From: an uncultured Caulobacteraceae bacterium
Lineage (GTDB): Bacteria > Pseudomonadota > Alphaproteobacteria > Caulobacterales > Caulobacteraceae
Direction: 5' to 3'
DNA length: 9,271 bases
Assembly (NCBI GenBank): GCA_937910255.1
Contig: CALEOQ010000311.1
Location: 1-9,271, forward strand
How positions within the stretch are numbered: the first letter of the stretch is position 1; each line of letters starts with the position of its first letter. Below are positions 1 to 6,489 of this stretch, in pieces. Under the pieces are notes generated by a model that worked only from the letters and a program-made list of their open reading frames with translations, did not search any database and had not been told where the DNA came from. Both the position numbers and the translations under genes were made by a program.

Positions 1-120
1 GAGGGGGGGGTGGGGGGGGGGGTGGGGGGGGCGGGCGGGGGGGGGCGGGGGGGGGGCGGGGGGGGGGGGGGGCGGCGAGGGGGGTGGGCGGGGGGCGGAG
101 GAGAAAAGGAGGCAGGGGGG
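1..120. other. Poly-G low-complexity contig end, probable sequencing artefact
   Basis: The first ~82 bases are G runs broken only by single T, C or A, and G-richness continues to about 120 before normal mixed sequence begins near 121. Two-colour Illumina instruments report absence of signal as G, so a tail of this kind is most simply unread cycles assembled into a contig end. The other contig end carries adapter sequence, which supports this. Nothing coding or structural is supported here; a genuine G-rich repeat is possible but unlikely. Confidence 0.85.
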
Positions 121-207
121 TGATCCCAAGACGCGCCGCAGCCCTCTGGCGCGGCGGCACTGTCGGCCAGGGGCGCATGGCGGGCAAGCGCGCGCGCCCT
201 CAGCTGC

Positions 208-293
208 GTCACCCTCGGGCCTGTCCTGAGGGTCCCTGTCGAGGGCGGGCGCAAGCGGCGCGAGGGATCCTGGGCGCAAGGCCCAGGATGACG
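208..293. repeat. Pair of inverted REP-like palindromes
   Basis: The stretch 121-317 has no supported gene. It holds two hairpins of the same design, each with 9-bp arms and a 5-nt loop. The first has arms 211-219 and 225-233 with one mismatch (ACCCTCGGG / CCTGAGGGT). The second has perfect arms 267-275 and 281-289 (ATCCTGGGC / GCCCAGGAT). Read on opposite strands, both are preceded by GTC and share the head GTCA[C/T]CCT[C/G]GG, so they form a head-to-head pair like bacterial REP doublets. Similar GTCATCCTSGGS palindromes are common between genes in Caulobacterales and sphingomonads (memory). The second hairpin lies 29 bp past the stop of the glycosyltransferase fusion and may act as a transcript end, but no T tract follows it on either strand. 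Confidence 0.6.
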
Positions 294-317
294 ACGAGGG
301 AGGAAGAGCGGTTGCGC

Positions 318-1793
318 CTAGGCCGTTTTTGGCCTGCGGCGCACCCGGGCCAGGCGGCGCAGTCGCCGCCAGAAGCGGGTCTTTTCCGGTTCGGGATAGG
401 GCTGCAGATTGCGCACGAAGTCCTCGGCGCAGGCCTTCCAGGAGAAGGTCTCGGCGAACGCCCGCACCCCCTTCCGGTCCAGCGCCAGGGCCTCCATGCA
501 GGCCTCCTTCAGGCCTTCGGTGGCCGAGGTGGCCAGGGCGCCAGCGCCCGAGCCCGGGATGATGTCGATGGGGCCGGGCGCCGGATAGGCCGCCACCGGC
601 GTCCCCGAGGCCATGGCCTCCAGGATCACCAGGCCGAAGGTGTCGGTGAGCGAGGGGAAGACGAACACGTCGGCGCAGGCGAAATGGGCCGACAACTCCT
701 CGCCGAACTTCGACCCGGTGAACACCGCGGTCCGATAGCGCTCGGCCAGCTCGTCCTTCTGCGGGCCGTCGCCCACCACCACCTTGGTTCCGGGCAGGTC
801 GATGCCGAGGAAGGCCTCGATATTCTTCTCCACCGCCACCCGGCCCACATAGAGGAAGATCGGCTTGGGCAGGTGGGCGAAGATGTCCGGGTCGCCCTCG
901 CGCCTGGGATGGAACATCTCGGTGTCCACGCCGCGGGACCAGGACGAGATGTTGCGGAAGCCGTGGCGGGTCAGCTCGTCGCGCATGGTCGGCGTGGCCA
1001 CCATCAGCCGTCCGGACGGCCGGTGGAACCAGCGCATATAGGTGTAGCCCACCGACAGCGGCACCGGCAGCCGGGCCGAGACATATTCCGGGAAGCGGGT
1101 GTGATAGCTGGTGGTGAAGGGCAGCTTCCATTCCACGCAGATGCGCCGGGCGGCCAGGCCGATGGGGCCTTCGGTGGCGATGTGGATGGCCTCGGGCTCA
1201 AAGGCCTTGAACCGTTCCTGCACCGGCTCATAGGCGCCGATGGCGACCTTGATCTCCGGATAGGTGGGCAGGGGCAGGGTCTTGAACTGGTCGGGGCGGA
1301 TCACCTCGACCTCGTGGCCCAGCTCGCGCAGCTCGCGCACCACCCGGGTCAGGGTGCGGACCACCCCGTTGACCTGAGGCTCCCAGGCGTCGGTGGCCAG
1401 CAGGATGCGCATGGGGCGCTGGACCTCGTCCGCCGGGGCGGCGGGCTCCCACATCCGCTGCGCGGGCGAGCGCACCGGCGTCGGCGGCGCGATCGGTTCC
1501 GGGGCGGGGGCGCGCCCAGTGGCGGCGGGAGCCGGCTGGACCCGTTCGCCCAGGGGCAGGGTGGCCTGGGCCTGGGCCCAGGCGAAGAAGGCGCCGAGCA
1601 GGGCCTCGCGGGTGGGGAAGTGGCGATAGACGGTGCGCTCGCCGACGCCGGCGTCCTTGGCGATCTCGGCGAAGGACAGCTCGTCCAGGGGCCCGGCCTC
1701 GAGTCGCGCGCCGACGGCGCGGAGGATCTGGTCGCGGGTGGCGGCCTTCTGGCGGTCGCGGGCGTCGCCAGACGCGTGGTCATCTTCACTCAT
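318..1793 (-). CDS. TetR-type HTH domain fused to GT4 glycosyltransferase
   Basis: 491-aa protein from ATG 1793; an in-frame TTG at 1829 falls inside a TTGACA box and is an unlikely start. Residues ~18-73 match the TetR DNA-binding domain, with HTH core SFAEIAKDAGVGERTVYRHF at 40-59. The TetR ligand-binding helices are absent. A Pro/Ala-rich linker (~80-127) leads into a complete GT4 (GT-B fold) glycosyltransferase from ~128 (MRILLATDAWEPQVNGVVRT), of the MgtA/SQD2-like type. GT landmarks are YHTRFPEY (230-237), LYVGR (314-318), GDGP (341-344) and TDTFGLVILEAMASG (383-397), where D384...E392 is the variant of the EX7E motif. The tail (470-491) is Arg-rich and may bind membrane. Linker codons are GC-rich at position three, so the frame is coding throughout; neither ATG 1412 nor ATG 1454 has a good RBS, favouring one polypeptide. 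It transfers a sugar from an activated donor, probably to a lipid or glycan; substrate unknown. It lies 51 bp downstream of the phosphoesterase gene on the same strand. Confidence 0.85.
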   Translation of the reverse strand: MSEDDHASGDARDRQKAATRDQILRAVGARLEAGPLDELSFAEIAKDAGVGERTVYRHFPTREALLGAFFAWAQAQATLPLGERVQPAPAATGRAPAPEPIAPPTPVRSPAQRMWEPAAPADEVQRPMRILLATDAWEPQVNGVVRTLTRVVRELRELGHEVEVIRPDQFKTLPLPTYPEIKVAIGAYEPVQERFKAFEPEAIHIATEGPIGLAARRICVEWKLPFTTSYHTRFPEYVSARLPVPLSVGYTYMRWFHRPSGRLMVATPTMRDELTRHGFRNISSWSRGVDTEMFHPRREGDPDIFAHLPKPIFLYVGRVAVEKNIEAFLGIDLPGTKVVVGDGPQKDELAERYRTAVFTGSKFGEELSAHFACADVFVFPSLTDTFGLVILEAMASGTPVAAYPAPGPIDIIPGSGAGALATSATEGLKEACMEALALDRKGVRAFAETFSWKACAEDFVRNLQPYPEPEKTRFWRRLRRLARVRRRPKTA

Positions 1794-1809
1794 GACAGTC
1801 CAACTGTCA
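1793..1809 (-). promoter_or_regulatory. Perfect palindrome, candidate TetR-type operator
   Basis: TGACAGT-CCA-ACTGTCA is a perfect 7-bp inverted repeat with a 3-bp spacer. Its edge overlaps the first base of ATG 1793 of the TetR-glycosyltransferase fusion. Upstream on the minus strand a TTGACA at 1829-1824 resembles a -35 box, and a -10 spaced about 17 bp away would fall inside the palindrome, although no good -10 hexamer is visible. No Shine-Dalgarno precedes ATG 1793, so translation may be leaderless. TetR proteins typically bind such dyads over their own promoters; autoregulation by the fused HTH is an inference. Confidence 0.6.
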
Positions 1810-1844
1810 CGAGTGGCGCGGGCTGTCAACGAAGCCTGTACGCC

Positions 1845-2705
1845 TCAGGCGAGGATCGGTTCCGGCCGCGCCAGGTCCGGCTCACGGACGCCCTCGCCGG
1901 CAAGGCCGAAGGCCGGTTCGGGCAGGGTGCGGGCCTCGCGGACCGCGGTCCAGGAGCGAAGCTTGGCCCACTCCAGGATCTCCATGCGGCCGTCCATGTG
2001 CTCCACCAGGGCGGTGCAGCTCTCCACCCAGTCGCCGTCGTTGATGTAGAGGATGTCCTCGATCTGGCGCATCTCGGCCTTGTGGATGTGGCCGCAGATC
2101 ACGCCGTCCACCCCGCGGCGCCGGGCCTCCTCGGCCACCGCGCCTTCGAAGTTTTCGATGAAGTGCAGGGCGTTCTTCACCTTGGTCTTCAGATAGGCCG
2201 AAAGGCTCCAATAGCCGAAACCCATGCGGCGCCGCACACGGTTGAACAGGGTGTTGGCGGCCAGGAGCCCCCGATAGGAGTAGTCGCCGAGGAAGGCCAG
2301 CCACTTGGCGTGCTGCACGACGCCGTCGAATTCGTCACCATGGGTGACCAGAAAACGCCGTCCGTCGGCGCCTTCATGGATCGCATCGCGGGCCACCACC
2401 ACGCCGCCGAAGTGAATGCCGCAGAAGTCGCGGATGCGGTCGTCATGGTTACCGGGAATATAGACGACGTTCACACCCTTGCGCGCCAGGCGAAGAATTT
2501 TCTGAACCACGTCGTTGTGCGCCTGCGGCCAGTACCAGCCGCTCTTCATCTTCCAGCCGTCGACGATGTCGCCGACCAGATACAATGTGTCGCACTCCAT
2601 GTGTCGGATGAAGTCCAATAGCATCTCGGCCTGACAGCCGCGGGTGCCCAGATGGACGTCCGAAACAAACACTGTTCGATAACGCTGGATTCCGATATCG
2701 CCCAC
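1845..2705 (-). CDS. LpxH-like metallophosphoesterase (UDP-2,3-diacylglucosamine diphosphatase family)
   Basis: 286-aa calcineurin-like phosphoesterase started at GTG 2705, because AGGAGG-like GGAGG (2715-2711) sits 5 nt upstream and the conserved domain begins just after. The frame stays open to an ATG at 2807, but the extra 34 residues look unconserved and that ATG has no RBS. All metal-site motifs are present: FVSDVHLG (D16, H18), LVGDIVDGW (D46), GNHDD (N86, H87), VTHGDEFD (H122) and CGHIHKAE (H206, H208). The family (COG2908) includes LpxH, which hydrolyses UDP-2,3-diacylglucosamine to lipid X in lipid A synthesis. Alphaproteobacteria such as Caulobacter normally do that step with the unrelated LpxI, so this is probably a paralogue acting on another nucleotide- or lipid-linked pyrophosphate. 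The next gene downstream on the same strand is the glycosyltransferase fusion. The last ~30 residues are Pro/Glu-rich. Confidence 0.85.
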   Translation of the reverse strand: MGDIGIQRYRTVFVSDVHLGTRGCQAEMLLDFIRHMECDTLYLVGDIVDGWKMKSGWYWPQAHNDVVQKILRLARKGVNVVYIPGNHDDRIRDFCGIHFGGVVVARDAIHEGADGRRFLVTHGDEFDGVVQHAKWLAFLGDYSYRGLLAANTLFNRVRRRMGFGYWSLSAYLKTKVKNALHFIENFEGAVAEEARRRGVDGVICGHIHKAEMRQIEDILYINDGDWVESCTALVEHMDGRMEILEWAKLRSWTAVREARTLPEPAFGLAGEGVREPDLARPEPILA

Positions 2706-2845
2706 GAACGCCTCCGGAACGACCCCATTTGACTGTCGGGTAGGCTGATTGCGTGTCGCTTTGATGAAACCGCACTGCAACACTGGCGCTGCAACATGGG
2801 CCGCCATATGTCAGCCGCACTTTGATTGAACCCTTGCCCGTGCAG
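2706..2845. promoter_or_regulatory. Divergent intergenic region with imperfect direct repeat
   Basis: This 140-bp space separates the divergently transcribed phosphoesterase and TetR genes and must hold both promoters. Two adjoining 14-bp units at 2772-2785 and 2786-2799 match at 11 of 14 positions and share CTGCAAC. An imperfect palindrome centred on CATATG (2805-2810) lies beside them, with outer matches at 2799-2801 and 2814-2816. Either could be a binding site for the adjacent regulator. I see no promoter with both boxes at good spacing. Confidence 0.35.
2711..2715 (-). promoter_or_regulatory. Ribosome binding site deciding the phosphoesterase start
   Basis: GGAGG on the minus strand, 5 nt before GTG 2705. 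It is the only clear Shine-Dalgarno near any candidate start of the phosphoesterase gene and argues for the 286-aa rather than the 320-aa form. Confidence 0.7.
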
Positions 2846-3481
2846 ATGGACGCTCGAACCTATCCCGCCAAAGAGACCCCGAAGTCTCGCCGGACCCGCG
2901 CCCGTATCCTGGACGCGGCCATGCGCCTGTTCGCCGAGGTCGGCTATCATGCGGCCACCAACGCCCTGATCGCCGAGGCGGCCAACCTGACCCGTGGGGC
3001 GATGCTCTATCACTTCTCCAGCCGCGAAGAGCTGGTGGAGGCCGCCGTGGCCCATATCGAGGTCGAGCGCGCCCGCCTGTTCGAGCAGGCCGCCTCGGCG
3101 CCCGCCGGGCCCGGCGTGGACGCGGCCGAGCACGCCATCGACGCCTATTGGGCCCTGCTGCACGAAACGCCCTTCGTGGCCTTCGCCGAGCTGGAGGCCG
3201 CCGCCCGCACCGACCCCATGCTGCGCACGCGCCTGGCCAACGCCCAGAGCGCCTTCGACCGCAATCAGGTGGGCGAGCGCTTCCTGGCCCTCACCCAGGC
3301 CGGCAGCGACCCGCGCTTCCAGACCAGCCGCGACCTCGGCCGCTTTCTGCTGGAGGGCCTGGCGCGGGGCTCGCTGACCTATGACGAGATCGCCCGGCGC
3401 GAACGCCTTCTGGCGGTGGTCAAGCGTGCCGTCCGCGCCCTGAACCGCAAGGGCGAGGCCCAGGACCTCTGGGTCGACTAA
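2846..3481 (+). CDS. TetR/AcrR family transcriptional regulator
   Basis: 211-aa regulator from ATG 2846; an upstream in-frame TTG (2822) would add 8 residues, and neither start has a strong RBS. The N-terminal DNA-binding domain (~15-61) has the TetR pattern: TRARILDAAMRLFAEVGYHA (17-36) followed by a helix-turn-helix through ALIAEAANLTRGAMLYHFSSREEL (40-63). The rest (~64-205) is the all-helical ligand-binding and dimer domain, normal in length. Ligand and targets are not predictable from sequence. It is divergent from the LpxH-like gene, which is its most likely target along with itself. Its stop is 8 bp from the stop of the convergent rmlA gene, and no terminator fits between them. Confidence 0.88.
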   Translation: MDARTYPAKETPKSRRTRARILDAAMRLFAEVGYHAATNALIAEAANLTRGAMLYHFSSREELVEAAVAHIEVERARLFEQAASAPAGPGVDAAEHAIDAYWALLHETPFVAFAELEAAARTDPMLRTRLANAQSAFDRNQVGERFLALTQAGSDPRFQTSRDLGRFLLEGLARGSLTYDEIARRERLLAVVKRAVRALNRKGEAQDLWVD

Positions 3482-3489
3482 GGTCGTGC

Positions 3490-4386
3490 CTACTCGGCCG
3501 GCTCGGCGCCGGGCGCCAGGCGCTCGGCCAGGCGGATCAGGTATTGGCCATATTCGCCCTTGGCCTGGGAGCGGCCGAGATCGGCCAGCTGCTCGCGGTC
3601 GATGAAGCCCTTGGAATAGGCCACCTCTTCGATGCAGCCGATGCGCAGGCCCTGGCGCAGCTCCAGCGTGCGGATCAGTTCGCCCGCCTGGATCAGGCTG
3701 TCATGGGTGCCGGTGTCCAGCCAGGCGAAGCCCCGGCCCAGCAGCTCCACGTTCAGGTCCCCGGCGTCCAGATAGACCTGATTCAGCGCGGTGATCTCCA
3801 GCTCGCCCCGGTGCGAGGGCTTGAGGCTCTTGGCGTATTCGCTGGCCTTGCCGTCGTAGAAATAGAGGCCGGTCACCGCATAGTTGGATTTGGGCTGGGT
3901 GGGCTTTTCCTCGATGCCCAGCACCTTGCCGCCTTCGCCCAGCTCGACGACGCCGTAACGTTCCGGATCATTGACCGGATAGCCGAAGACGGTGGCGCCG
4001 ACGCTGCGCTCATCGGCCGAGCGCAGCATCTGGCTGAAGTTCTGGCCAAAAAAGATGTTGTCGCCCAGCACCATGATGCTGGGCTCGCCGCCGACGAACT
4101 CTTCCCCCAGCAGATAGGCCTGGGCCAGGCCCTCGGGCTTGGGCTGGATCAGGAACTCGAACCGCACGCCCAGCTGGGAGCCGTCGCCGAGCAGGCGCTT
4201 GAAGGCGGCCTGGTCCTCCGGCGTGGTGATGATCAGGATTTCGCGCACGCCGGCTAGCAGCAGGACCGACAGCGGATAGTAGATCATCGGCTTGTCGTAG
4301 ATGGGCAGCAGCTGCTTGGAGACCGCCAGGGTCAGGGGGTGCAGCCGGGTGCCGGAGCCCCCCGCCAGGATGATGCCGCGTCTCAC
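3490..4386 (-). CDS. rmlA: Glucose-1-phosphate thymidylyltransferase RmlA
   Basis: 298-aa nucleotidyltransferase that makes dTDP-glucose from dTTP and glucose-1-phosphate, the first committed step of dTDP-L-rhamnose synthesis in the cytosol. Landmarks: nucleotide-binding GGSGTRLHPLT (9-19), SKQLLPIYDKPMIYYPLS (23-40), VLGDN (106-110, metal ligand D110), EKP (160-162), GELEITA (194-200) and AWLDTGTHDSL (221-231, D224/T225 region with the second metal Asp). Length fits the short RmlA/RffH family. Start chosen as GTG 4386, since the conserved RRGIILAGG follows at once and AGGAG (4396-4392) lies 5 nt upstream; the frame stays open further but reads as antisense-like composition. GTG overlaps the rmlD stop as GTGA, which implies translational coupling. 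It is the last gene of the rmlB-rmlD-rmlA operon. Confidence 0.96.
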   Translation of the reverse strand: MRRGIILAGGSGTRLHPLTLAVSKQLLPIYDKPMIYYPLSVLLLAGVREILIITTPEDQAAFKRLLGDGSQLGVRFEFLIQPKPEGLAQAYLLGEEFVGGEPSIMVLGDNIFFGQNFSQMLRSADERSVGATVFGYPVNDPERYGVVELGEGGKVLGIEEKPTQPKSNYAVTGLYFYDGKASEYAKSLKPSHRGELEITALNQVYLDAGDLNVELLGRGFAWLDTGTHDSLIQAGELIRTLELRQGLRIGCIEEVAYSKGFIDREQLADLGRSQAKGEYGQYLIRLAERLAPGAEPAE

Positions 4387-5279
4387 GCCGTCTCCTTCTG
4401 GGCCGAAAGCTGGGCCACCACGTCCTCCAGCGCCTCCTGCCAGGGGCGAAGCTGGAGGGAGAACACCGCCTGCATGCGCCCGGAGTCCAGCACCGCGTTC
4501 AGGGCGCGCCGGGCCGGGGTGGGAAAGGCGCTGGTGGGCACCGCCTCCATGACCGGCGGATCGTCCGGCCGGGTCAGGGCGAAGATCGCCTGCGCCATGT
4601 CGTAGCGGGTGGCCGCGCCCGCATTGACCACGTGCAGCAGGCCCCATTCCGGCGCCCCGGCCGGGGCCTTGGCCAAGCGGTCCCCCTGGCTGAGGATGAA
4701 GGCGGCCAGATCACCGCTGGCGGTGGGGCAGGCCCGCTGGTCGGCCACCACCTTGAGCACCGGCTGGGTTTCGCCCAGGCGCAGCATCATCTGCAGGAAG
4801 TTCTGCCCATAGGCCGAAAACAGCCAGGACACCCGCATCACCAGGGCGCGATCGCAGGCGGCCAGCACGGCCTGCTCGCCAGCCAGCTTGGAGGCGCCAT
4901 AGACGTGCAGCGGGGCCGGGGCGTCGGTCTCGACATAGGCGCTGGCCTTGTCGCCGGAAAACACCATGTCGGTGGACACATGCAGCAGGGGCAGGCCCCG
5001 CGTCTGGCAGGCCCGGGCCATGGCGGCCGGCGCCCAGGCGTTGACCGCATAGGCCAGGTCCGGCTCAGCTTCGGCCTTGTCGACGGCGGTGTAGGCGGCC
5101 GCATTCAGCACCAGGTCGATCTCGCCGGCCTCGGTCACGGCGCGGGCGACGGCGGTCGCGTCGGTCAGGTCCACCTCGGCGCGGGACAGGGCGGTGATCG
5201 TCACGCCCGCACCCGCGCGGTCGAGCATCTCCCGGGCGAGCTGCCCGGTGGCGCCGAACTGCAGAATGCGCAGGGTCAT
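4383..5279 (-). CDS. rmlD: dTDP-4-dehydrorhamnose reductase RmlD
   Basis: 298-aa extended short-chain dehydrogenase/reductase that reduces dTDP-4-dehydro-L-rhamnose to dTDP-L-rhamnose with NAD(P)H. Landmarks: Rossmann motif FGATGQLARE (8-17), NAAAYTAVDKAE (59-70), HVSTDMVFSG (100-109, T103), and YGASKLAGE (127-135) giving catalytic Y127 and K131. The substrate-site DQRACPT (180-186) and C-terminal PWQEAL (279-284) are typical of the family. STDMVFSG replaces the commoner STDYVFDG, a modest deviation that leaves the Thr/Tyr/Lys triad intact. ATG 5279 overlaps the rmlB stop as ATGA and the gene's stop overlaps rmlA as GTGA, so all three are coupled. Confidence 0.94.
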   Translation of the reverse strand: MTLRILQFGATGQLAREMLDRAGAGVTITALSRAEVDLTDATAVARAVTEAGEIDLVLNAAAYTAVDKAEAEPDLAYAVNAWAPAAMARACQTRGLPLLHVSTDMVFSGDKASAYVETDAPAPLHVYGASKLAGEQAVLAACDRALVMRVSWLFSAYGQNFLQMMLRLGETQPVLKVVADQRACPTASGDLAAFILSQGDRLAKAPAGAPEWGLLHVVNAGAATRYDMAQAIFALTRPDDPPVMEAVPTSAFPTPARRALNAVLDSGRMQAVFSLQLRPWQEALEDVVAQLSAQKETA

Positions 5280-6325
5280 GCCTTGGCCAGGCCCAGGCGT
5301 TCGGAGTGGAAGCCCTTGTCGCGGATCGCCTGCCACCAGTCGCGGTTCTCCACGTACCAGGCGACGGTCTCCGCCAGGCCCTGGTCCAGCGGCGTGGCCG
5401 GCTCCCAGCCGAGCTCGGCCTTCAGCTTCGAGGCGTCGATGGAGTAGCGGAAGTCGTGGCCCGGTCGGTCGGCGACGAAGGTGATCTTGTCGGCGTGCGG
5501 CGTATTGGCCGGGGCGAGCTTGTCCAGCTCGGCGCAGAGGATCTGGATCACCTCCAGATTGCGGTGGGTGGAGTCGCCGCCGATGCAATAGGTCTCCCCC
5601 AGGCGCCCCTTCTGCAGCACCAGCAGCAGGGCCTGGGCGTGGTCGTCCACATGCAGCCAGTCGCGGACCTGGCGACCGTCGCCATAGACCGGGATGGTCT
5701 TGCCCTCCATGGCCCGGACCACCACGGTCGGGATCAGCTTTTCGGGAAACTGGAAGGGGCCATAGTTGTTGGCGCAGTTGGTGATCACCACCGGCAGGCC
5801 ATAGGTCCGACCCCAGGCCCGCACCAGATGGTCGGCGCCGGCCTTGCTGGCCGAATAGGGGGAGTTGGGATCGTAGGGCGTCTGTTCGGTGAAGGCGCCG
5901 TCTTCGCCCAGGGCGCCGAACACCTCGTCGGTGGAGACGTGGTGGAAGCGGAAGGCGTCCCTGTCGGCCGCCGGCAGGCTGTTCCAATAGGCGCGCGAAG
6001 CCTCCAGGAGCACGGCCGTGCCGGTGACATTGGTGCGCACGAAGTCCAGCGGCCCGTCGATGGCCCGGTCATTGTGGCTTTCGGCCGCCAGATGCATCAC
6101 CGCGTCGGGGCGGTGGCGGGCGAAGATCTCCGCCATCCTGGCTGCGTCGCAGATGTCGGCTTCCTCGAAGGCGTAGAGGCCCGATGAGGCGACCGCCGCG
6201 ACATTGTCCAGATTGGCGGAATAGGTGAGGACGTCGAGATTCACCACCTCGTGGCCCTGAGCGACAGCTTGGCGCACGACGGCCGACCCGATGAAGCCGG
6301 CCCCGCCGGTGATCAGAATTTTCAT
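5276..6325 (-). CDS. rmlB: dTDP-glucose 4,6-dehydratase RmlB
   Basis: 349-aa NAD-dependent extended SDR that converts dTDP-glucose to dTDP-4-keto-6-deoxyglucose. Landmarks: TGGAGFIGS (6-14), NLDVLTYSANLDN (29-41), AAESHNDRAIDGP (80-92, where most homologues have HVDRS), STDEVFG (131-137, catalytic T132, D133, E134), YSASK (157-161, Y157 and K161), and NNYGPFQFPEKLIP. Full family length. Start is ATG 6325, which directly precedes the Rossmann motif and has GAAGG (6335-6331) 5 nt upstream; an upstream in-frame start at 6367 would add an implausible 14-residue leader. First gene of the rmlBDA operon, divergent from the MATE gene. No rmlC (the 3,5-epimerase) is present on either side. Confidence 0.96.
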   Translation of the reverse strand: MKILITGGAGFIGSAVVRQAVAQGHEVVNLDVLTYSANLDNVAAVASSGLYAFEEADICDAARMAEIFARHRPDAVMHLAAESHNDRAIDGPLDFVRTNVTGTAVLLEASRAYWNSLPAADRDAFRFHHVSTDEVFGALGEDGAFTEQTPYDPNSPYSASKAGADHLVRAWGRTYGLPVVITNCANNYGPFQFPEKLIPTVVVRAMEGKTIPVYGDGRQVRDWLHVDDHAQALLLVLQKGRLGETYCIGGDSTHRNLEVIQILCAELDKLAPANTPHADKITFVADRPGHDFRYSIDASKLKAELGWEPATPLDQGLAETVAWYVENRDWWQAIRDKGFHSERLGLAKA

Positions 6326-6375
6326 ATCGACCTTCGTCTGCAGGCGTTCGTCCGCGCCCGTTCCCATGACTCCTG

Positions 6376-6403
6376 CTCATACAGTGAAATGCGGCAGGCT
6401 CAA
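6376..6403 (-). promoter_or_regulatory. Candidate promoter of the rmlBDA operon
   Basis: On the minus strand TTGAGC (6403-6398) and TATGAG (6381-6376) are separated by 16 bp and lie about 50 bp upstream of the rmlB start. Each box is one or two bases off the sigma-70 consensus. This is a weak, unconfirmed match. Confidence 0.3.
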
Positions 6404-6417
6404 GACGGGCGCCCGTC
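6404..6417. promoter_or_regulatory. 14-bp perfect palindrome in the rmlB/MATE divergent region
   Basis: GACGGGC-GCCCGTC is a perfect gapless palindrome that touches the candidate -35 box of rmlB. It could be an operator shared by rmlBDA and the divergent transporter gene. GC-rich DNA gives such dyads by chance more easily, so the call is tentative. Confidence 0.35.
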
Positions 6418-6424
6418 GGCCGGG

Positions 6425-6452
6425 TTGTGGCAGGGCGCCAGCCTGCCTAGAG
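6425..6452 (+). promoter_or_regulatory. Candidate promoter of the MATE gene with overlapping dyad
   Basis: TTGTGG (6425-6430) and CTAGAG (6447-6452), 16 bp apart, loosely fit an alphaproteobacterial housekeeping promoter and lie ~38 bp upstream of the proposed start. An inverted repeat GGCAGG (6429-6434) / CCTGCC (6442-6447) fills the space between the boxes and could be a repressor site. A further 6-3-6 dyad of GCGCGC lies at 6461-6475. Motif matches only. Confidence 0.3.
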
Positions 6453-6489
6453 TTGAGGCCGCGCGCCGGGCGCGCATGGGGATGCTCAG

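Noticed and set aside
84..2621. 845-codon plus-strand open frame
   Set aside because: It is the antisense shadow of the glycosyltransferase fusion and the phosphoesterase and begins in the poly-G artefact. Its Gly/His/Arg-rich translation has no domain; long antisense frames are normal in GC-rich DNA.
4387..4647. N-terminal extension of rmlA
   Set aside because: It is out-of-frame rmlD coding sequence; the conserved RmlA start follows GTG 4386 with an RBS.
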